Under the pieces are notes generated by a model, which saw only the letters and a program-made list of their open reading frames with translations, ran no database searches and was not told the origin of the DNA. This document shows positions 58,840 to 64,000 of a stretch of 64,000 bases of DNA, one piece after another (within the stretch, counting starts at the first letter, position 1; each line of letters starts with the position of its first letter). The translations under genes and the position numbers were made by a program. Source of the DNA: Mytilus californianus (Eukaryota; Mollusca; Bivalvia; Mytilida; Mytilidae). Location: the NCBI RefSeq assembly GCF_021869535.1, contig NW_026262723.1:84136324-84200323 (forward strand), read 5' to 3'.

Positions 58840-59236
58840 ATAAAAAAGCAAAATGTGAATGTTAAATTTGATGTATGCCTTTTTGTGCTTCTTTGTTACA
58901 TTTGTTTGTTTTTATGGTGATTAAAATGATAACACAATGTTGACTGCTGTATCCCTATTTTTGACATTTTTACCTATTGTGTCTGTTTGTTTTGTTCACG
59001 CATCGTTGTCAATATAATGGAATTTGATGCGACTGTCATACAAGTGAGAGGTTAAACTAGCAATAAAACCAGGTTCAATCCACCATTTTCTACATAAAAA
59101 TACCTGTTCCAAGTCAGGAATATGACAGTTGTTATCCATTCGTTTGATGTGTTTGAGCTTTTGATTTTGCCATTTGATTAGGGACTTTACTTTTTGAATT
59201 TTCCTCGGAGTTCAGTATTTTTGTGATTTTACTTTT
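58840..59236 (+). repeat. Second PLE 3'-end family copy
   Basis: Reads gtttttatggtgattaaaatg, cacaatgttgactgctgtatccc, acctattgtgtctgtttg, catcgttgtcaatataatgg, tgcgactgtcatacaagtgag, aggaatatgacagttgttatcc, cctcggagttcagtatttttgtgattttac. It separates the 58.80-kb end of the preceding repeat from the SINE-like unit, which are adjacent at 4.42 kb, so it is an insertion here. Confidence 0.8.
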
Positions 59237-59675
59237 TTAGAGAAGCAGCAAATAATAATTTTCAATTGACCGGAGTGGGGATTGAACCAACAAAACAAAC
59301 CTCCGGTAGTCGAGTACGCTACCACGAGACCCCGATGAGAACACCTAAATAGATATAATAAAGTTACTGACTAGCTTCAGAGAAGTAGAATGCCCCTCGG
59401 AATGCCAATGGGAACATTATGCCTACAATGCGTCATGTTTGCCACCTACTCAACAATAATTGGTCGTTTGTAGACTCTCTTCAAAGCAATAACTCCCAAT
59501 CCCTCTAAACTAAGTTTTAAAATCATTTCGTCTAGTAGTTTCAGAAAAGATCACAGAAAATCACCAATCAGAATCATAGATTACCTCTGGTGCTCCTTCT
59601 TGTTTCGTTCTTATCAGAATCAAAGGGTCATTTGTAGAGGACCCTCTATACATCATTCCTACAATGTTTGGTTTT
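59237..59675 (-). repeat. tRNA-derived SINE-like repeat, copy 2
   Basis: Minus-strand head at about 59338-59272 reads ggggtctcgtggtagcgtactcg (A-box-like), then ggttcaatccccactcc (B-box). The body is shared with 4.44-4.85 kb. The tRNA-like head is better preserved than in copy 1, but anticodon-stem pairing is not convincing, so not a tRNA gene. Confidence 0.65.
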
Positions 59676-59679
59676 ATAT

Positions 59680-61470
59680 GATAAATATAACTAGAGTAGA
59701 TATAAATCTCGACCTAATTTTAACAAGCAACCCTACTTACATTAACAAAAGAAGACTCTTCCACCTATTGGTCTTAGCGACCATGATGGTGTCTTTGCTG
59801 AGGCAGATGAGCCTCCTCATGGGGTTTTTGATTATGTAATTACTTTGCCATTTTTAAAGTGATTACTTGATTACCAGACCAAATATATTTCATGATTATT
59901 TGATAATCTAGGACTGTACTTTTGATTATTTGATTATCTTGTTTAAATAAATAATTAATGATTAAGTGATTATATTGGAAAAACATTTGTGATTATGTGA
60001 TAACTTGGATAACATATAAGCATAGACTACCCTGGATAACTAATTCACTTAGAAAACTCATAAACAAGAAAAACAGACTATATAAGAAACGCAAAGATAG
60101 TAACTTATCTGACAAATATATAAAACTTAAAAGGAATGTACAAAAAGAACAAAGAGAAGCGTACTGGGATTACATTGAAACAATAATTTGTGACCTACCT
60201 ATAAACGAACCAGACCAACCTTCAAACAATCAGGCAAGGCCAAAAAAAACTTTTCCAGTTTATAAAATCTATAAGAACAGACAAATCATGTATCTCGGCT
60301 CTCAAAAAAGATGGTAACCTCATAACTGACACCACTGAAAAAGCCAACATCTTGAACGATCAATTTCTGTCGGTTTTCACATCAGAACCCTATGACACCA
60401 TACCAGATAAAGGACCTAGCGAACATCCAAATATTCCACTTCTAACCATATCTACAGCTGGCATTACAAAACTTCTAAAGAACATAAACCCCCACAAAGC
60501 CACCGGTCCAGACAACATTAATGGTCGAGTTCTTACAGAACTACACAAACAAATAGCACCAATATTACAGCTTATATTCAAAAAGTCATTTGACACTGGG
60601 CAAACTCCAATAGACTGGAAACAAGCTAACGTCGCTCCAGCTTTTAAAAAGGGAGACAAACATAAAGCAGTAAATTATAGATCTATTTCATTAACTTGCA
60701 TCTGTTGCAAGTTAATGGAACACATAGTTACAAAAATTTAAAGAACCACCTTGAAAATAACAACATTCTCTATGATCTCCAACATGGCTTCCGAAATTCA
60801 CGCTCGTGTGAAACTTTCCTTCATACAAGAATTATCAGAAACAGACAATAAAAACATTCAAACAGATTTAATTATTATGGATTTTGCTAAGGCATTTGAT
60901 AAAGTTTCAAATCGAAGACTTCTCTATAAATTACATTATTATGGCATCTCTGGACAAACACTTAAGTGGATAAAGGCATTTCTTTCGAACCGTACACAAA
61001 CTGTTGTCATAGATGGAAAGTCATCATCCACTGTCCCTGTCACTTCTGGTGTTCCGCAAGGTACTGTATTGGGCCCTATCTTGTTTCTGGTTTACATTAA
61101 TGACCTTCCAGACTACTTGACCCACAGCAAGCTCAGGCTATTCGCAGATGAAAGCATAATATACAGACCGATCAGATCCCAGAGTGACTGTGATAAACTC
61201 CAAGTAGATCTAGACGCGGCAGCTAGTTGGGAGAGGGATTGGCTGATGGCTTTCCATCCAGATAAATGTACTGTGCTATCTGTCACCAAAAAGAAACAAC
61301 CTATACTGCACAGCTACAATTTGAATGGTCATACATTTGAATCAGTAACATCAGCTAAGTACCTTGGTATCACAATACAGTCAAACCTCAAATGGGACAA
61401 ACATATAAATGACATAACCTCCAAAGGTAACAAATCACTGGGTTTTCTAAAACGAAATCTAATAAGTTGC
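59680..61470 (+). mobile_element. CR1/Jockey-type non-LTR retrotransposon, truncated both ends
   Basis: Starts within the endonuclease C-terminus (VDINLDLILTSNPTYINK, then LSDHDGVFAEADEPP) and ends within the RT thumb region at LGFLKRNLIS, where the composite repeat begins at about 61478. The stretch 59825-60000 is an insertion or slippage tract of gattattt/gattatgtgat units, with coding resuming at TYKHRLPWITN. Clade is assigned from remembered motifs. Confidence 0.8.
60000..61470 (+). pseudogene. CR1-like reverse transcriptase with FADE in place of FADD
   Basis: Blocks: WITNSLRKLINKK near 60028, LITDTTEKANILNDQFLSVF near 60318, NPHKATGPDNINGRVL near 60488, PIDWKQANVAPAFKKGD near 60606, VNYRSISLTCICCKLMEHI near 60670, LQHGFRNSRSCET near 60778 (shifted), IIMDFAKAFDKVSNRRLL near 60873, VTSGVPQGTVLGPILFLVYIND near 61038, RLFADESIIYR with FADE at 61141-61152, TSAKYLGITI near 61350. 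Shifts near 60290, 60740 and 60850 disable it. The Asp-to-Glu change in the catalytic pair alone would be expected to impair polymerase. Confidence 0.85.
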
Positions 61471-61477
61471 TTCGACG

Positions 61478-64000
61478 AGCGCAGCTGGATACGACCGCAG
61501 AGGTCCAAACCTGAACAGTTGGGGCAAAAATGGACGCAATATTCGCGCTTGATACAGGTCTGAATTTGGATTGCAATTAAATATTTGACACATAAAGGGT
61601 TTCTGACACCGTATAACTGTAGTCAAAGAACTTAGAATTTGTTATATGATTTGAATTTATATTCAATTTTTTGCTTTTGTACAATACACTTTGCTGTTGC
61701 GAATTGACCCCCCCCCCCTCCCCCCACAAAAAAAAATAAAACATTTACCTCCCCTTTTTTTTTTTGCTTTTGTGCAATACACTTTGCTGTTGCGGATTAA
61801 TACAACCCCCCCCCCCCCCCACAAACACACTTTTTTTTTGAAATGAGAAAAAATTGACCACCCCACAATTCCCCCCCCCCTTTCCCCAAAAAAAATTCTT
61901 TCCCTCAAGATATGGTCATAATCTCAATTCAAATTTCCAATAGAGTTTGCAACCATTATTACCCATTTAAATTTACCATAGTGCAAACTTAATCTATTTT
62001 ATAATAGAATTTAAAATATGGTGTCAAATCTTTCATATGGATTTTTTTTTTAAAAAAGATGCAACATTTGCAGATATTTTTACTGATCTTCCCTTATAAA
62101 TATGCATATAATTAATAAAATGCTCCGCTGGGGCGCAGCTTGATACGACCGCAGAGGTCGAACCCTGAACAGTTGGGGCAAGTATGGACACAACATTCAA
62201 ATTTGATACAGCACTGAATTTGGATTGTAATTAAATATTTGACACAGCATAGGTTTCTGACACAGAATGAATGTGGTCTAAGAACTTAAAAAATTTTAAT
62301 TTACCTATTCAAACCATATCATTATTATTTGCTTTTATATATAAATCAGAAATAACCAATTTAAAATGGAAAATTTTAAAGAAAAAAAAGGAAAAAAAAT
62401 TCCCCCCCCCCCAATTTTTTTAACCCCCTTATGATTCATCACCCCCAAACTCAATCCCAGCCTTCCCTTTGTGGTATGGTACCTTGCAGTACATTTTCAG
62501 AGAGATCCATACACTTGAACACAAGTTATTGTCTGGAAACTAGAAAAATGCTTGTTTTTATGGCCCCTTTTTGGCCCCAAATTCCTAAACGTTTAGGGCA
62601 ATTACCCCCAAACTCAAACCCAGCTTTACCTTTGTGATATGGAACTTTGCAGTACAATTTCATAAAGATCCATACACTTACACACCAGTTATTGTCCTGA
62701 AACTAGAATAAAATGCTCCGCTGGGCGCAGCTTGATACGACCGCAGAGGTCGAACCCTGAACAGTTGGGGCAAGTATGGACACAACATTCAAGCTTGATA
62801 CAGGACTGAATTTGGATTGTGATTAAATATTTGACACAGCATAGGTTTCTGACACAGAATGAATGTGGTCTAAGAACTTAAAATTTTTTAATTTACCTAT
62901 TCAAACCATATCATTATTATTTGCTTTTATATATAAATCAGAAATAACCAATTTAAAATGGAAAATTTTAAAGGAAAAAAAAGGAAAAAAAAAATCCCCC
63001 CCAAATTTTTTGAACCCCCTTATGATTCATCACCCCCAAACTCAATCCCAGCCTTCCCTTTGTGATATGGTACCTTGCAGTACAATTTCATAGAGATAAA
63101 ATTGAGAATGGAAATGGGGTATGTGTCAAAGAGACAACAACCCGACCATAGAGCAGACAACAGCCGAAGGCCACCAATGGGTCTTCAATGCAGCGAGAAA
63201 CTCCCGCACCCGGAGGCGTCCTTCAGCTGGCCCCTAAACAAATATGTATACTAGTTCAGTGATAATGGACGTCATACTAAACTCCAAATTATCCATACAC
63301 TTGAACACAAGTTATTGTCTTGAAACTAAAAAAATGCTTGTTTTTTGGCCCCATATTCCTAAACATTTAGGGCAATTACCCCCAAACTCAAACCCAGCTT
63401 TCCCTTTGTGATATGGAACCTTGTAGTACAATTTCATAAAGATCCATACACTTGAACACAAGTTATTGTCCTGAAACTAGAAAAATGCTTGTTTTTTGCC
63501 CCTTTTTGGCCCCTAATTTCTAAAATTTTGAGGCAATTACCCCCAAAATCAATCCCAGCCTTCCTTTTGTTGTATGGTACCTTGCAGTATAACTTCAGAG
63601 AGATCCATACACTTGAACACAAGTTATTGTCTGGAAACTAGAAAAATGCTTATTTTTGGCCCCCTTTTGGCCCCTTATTCTTAAACGTTTTGGGCAATTA
63701 CCCCCAAACTCAATTCCAGCTTTCCCTTTCTGGTATGGAACCTAGTAGTACAATTTCAGAAAGATCCATAAACTTACACACAAGTTATTGTCATGAAACT
63801 AGAAAAATTCTTGTTTTTTGCCCCTTTTTGGCCCCTAATTCCTAAAATTGTGAGGCAATTACCCCCAAAATCGATCCAAACATTTCCTTTGTGATATGGA
63901 ACCTTGCAGTACAATTTCAGAGAGATCCATACACTTGAACACAAGTTATTGTCTGGAAACTAGAAAAATGCTTATTTTTGGCCCCTTTTTGGCCCTTTAT
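61478..64000 (+). repeat. Higher-order repeat array, runs off window end
   Basis: Head modules (gcgcagctggatacgaccgcagagg..aacagttggggcaa) start at about 61478, 62126 and 62711, spaced about 650 and 585 bases. Each head is followed by an AT-rich segment, C-runs with A-runs (61707-61890, 62402-62412, 62996-63002), then 145-bp monomers (ccaaactcaatcccagc..ttccctttgtgatatgg, atttcagagagatccatacactt, ttattgtctggaaactag, tgcttgtttttggcccc). There are two monomers after the second head and at least five after the third. Same modules as 7.79-10.8 kb. Open frames are by-products. Confidence 0.85.
63098..63290 (+). mobile_element. 193-bp repeat inserted in a 145-bp monomer
   Basis: The monomer phrase catagagatccatacacttg is split after 63097; in between lies aaaattgagaatggaaatgggg, gtgtcaaagagacaacaacccg, gcagacaacagccgaaggccacc, gcgagaaactcccgcacccgg, aggcgtccttcagctggcccc, ataatggacgtcatactaaactcc. 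I recognise this from memory as a frequent mussel repeat. Only AT is duplicated at the edges, consistent with a 2-bp target or none. Confidence 0.75.

Noticed and set aside
59272..59338. Functional tRNA gene
   Set aside because: Box-like sequences are present but arms do not pair convincingly and the segment is part of a longer dispersed repeat.
61663..61908. 81-codon minus-strand glycine-rich frame
   Set aside because: Produced by C-runs and A-runs between repeat modules.

Overview
This is a eukaryotic, AT-rich, repeat-dense and intron-rich window with no operons or prokaryotic signals. Several dispersed repeats are ones I recognise from memory as abundant in marine mussel (Mytilus-like bivalve) genomes. 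These include a 3'-end repeat ending in a Penelope-like reverse transcriptase C-terminus, a family with the 'covering rate' of several copies per 60 kb that carries the 'gagccaaggctccgtgttgaag' type core, and internally repetitive elements ending in gacgac runs. The species call is therefore an inference from repeat families plus bivalve-like gene fragments, not a database result.

Layout. 1-7 kb: a decayed Penelope-like element (PLE) interrupted by a 1.25-kb foldback transposon, a tRNA-derived SINE-like unit, a 27-bp minisatellite, and the last exon of a GPANK1-like G-patch gene on the minus strand. 7.8-10.8 kb: a composite of internally repetitive non-coding elements. 13.8-19.2 kb: a nested stack in which a 3.6-kb RTE-like retrotransposon sits inside a minus-strand PLE with an 8-bp target duplication. 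21.4-34.5 kb: a minus-strand three-exon gene for a small secreted von Willebrand A protein. Its exons join in phase across an 11.8-kb intron that holds a degenerate tandem array, a MITE, palindromes and one orphan exon. 36.4-36.6 kb: a probable minus-strand gene start with a 5'-UTR intron. 38.8-50.4 kb: the 3' part of an HGSNAT-like membrane acetyltransferase gene (minus) whose penultimate exon has an in-frame TAA, with an L1-like element in an intron. 53.9-58.1 kb: a plus-strand gene with a disordered nuclear-looking N-terminus and a DUF7587-like domain carrying two TAA codons and a homopolymer shift. 58.3-64 kb: PLE 3' ends, a SINE, a CR1-like element, and a higher-order repeat that runs off the window.

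Most of the window is transposon-derived. Host genes are represented by scattered exons, which I placed using splice sites, reading phase and remembered family motifs. No virus, CRISPR array or functional tRNA was found. The most informative observations come from comparing copies inside the window: empty versus filled insertion sites, foldback arm versus arm, and array unit versus unit. These date several insertions relative to each other and reveal a 42-bp hairpin insertion with its own 7-bp target duplication.
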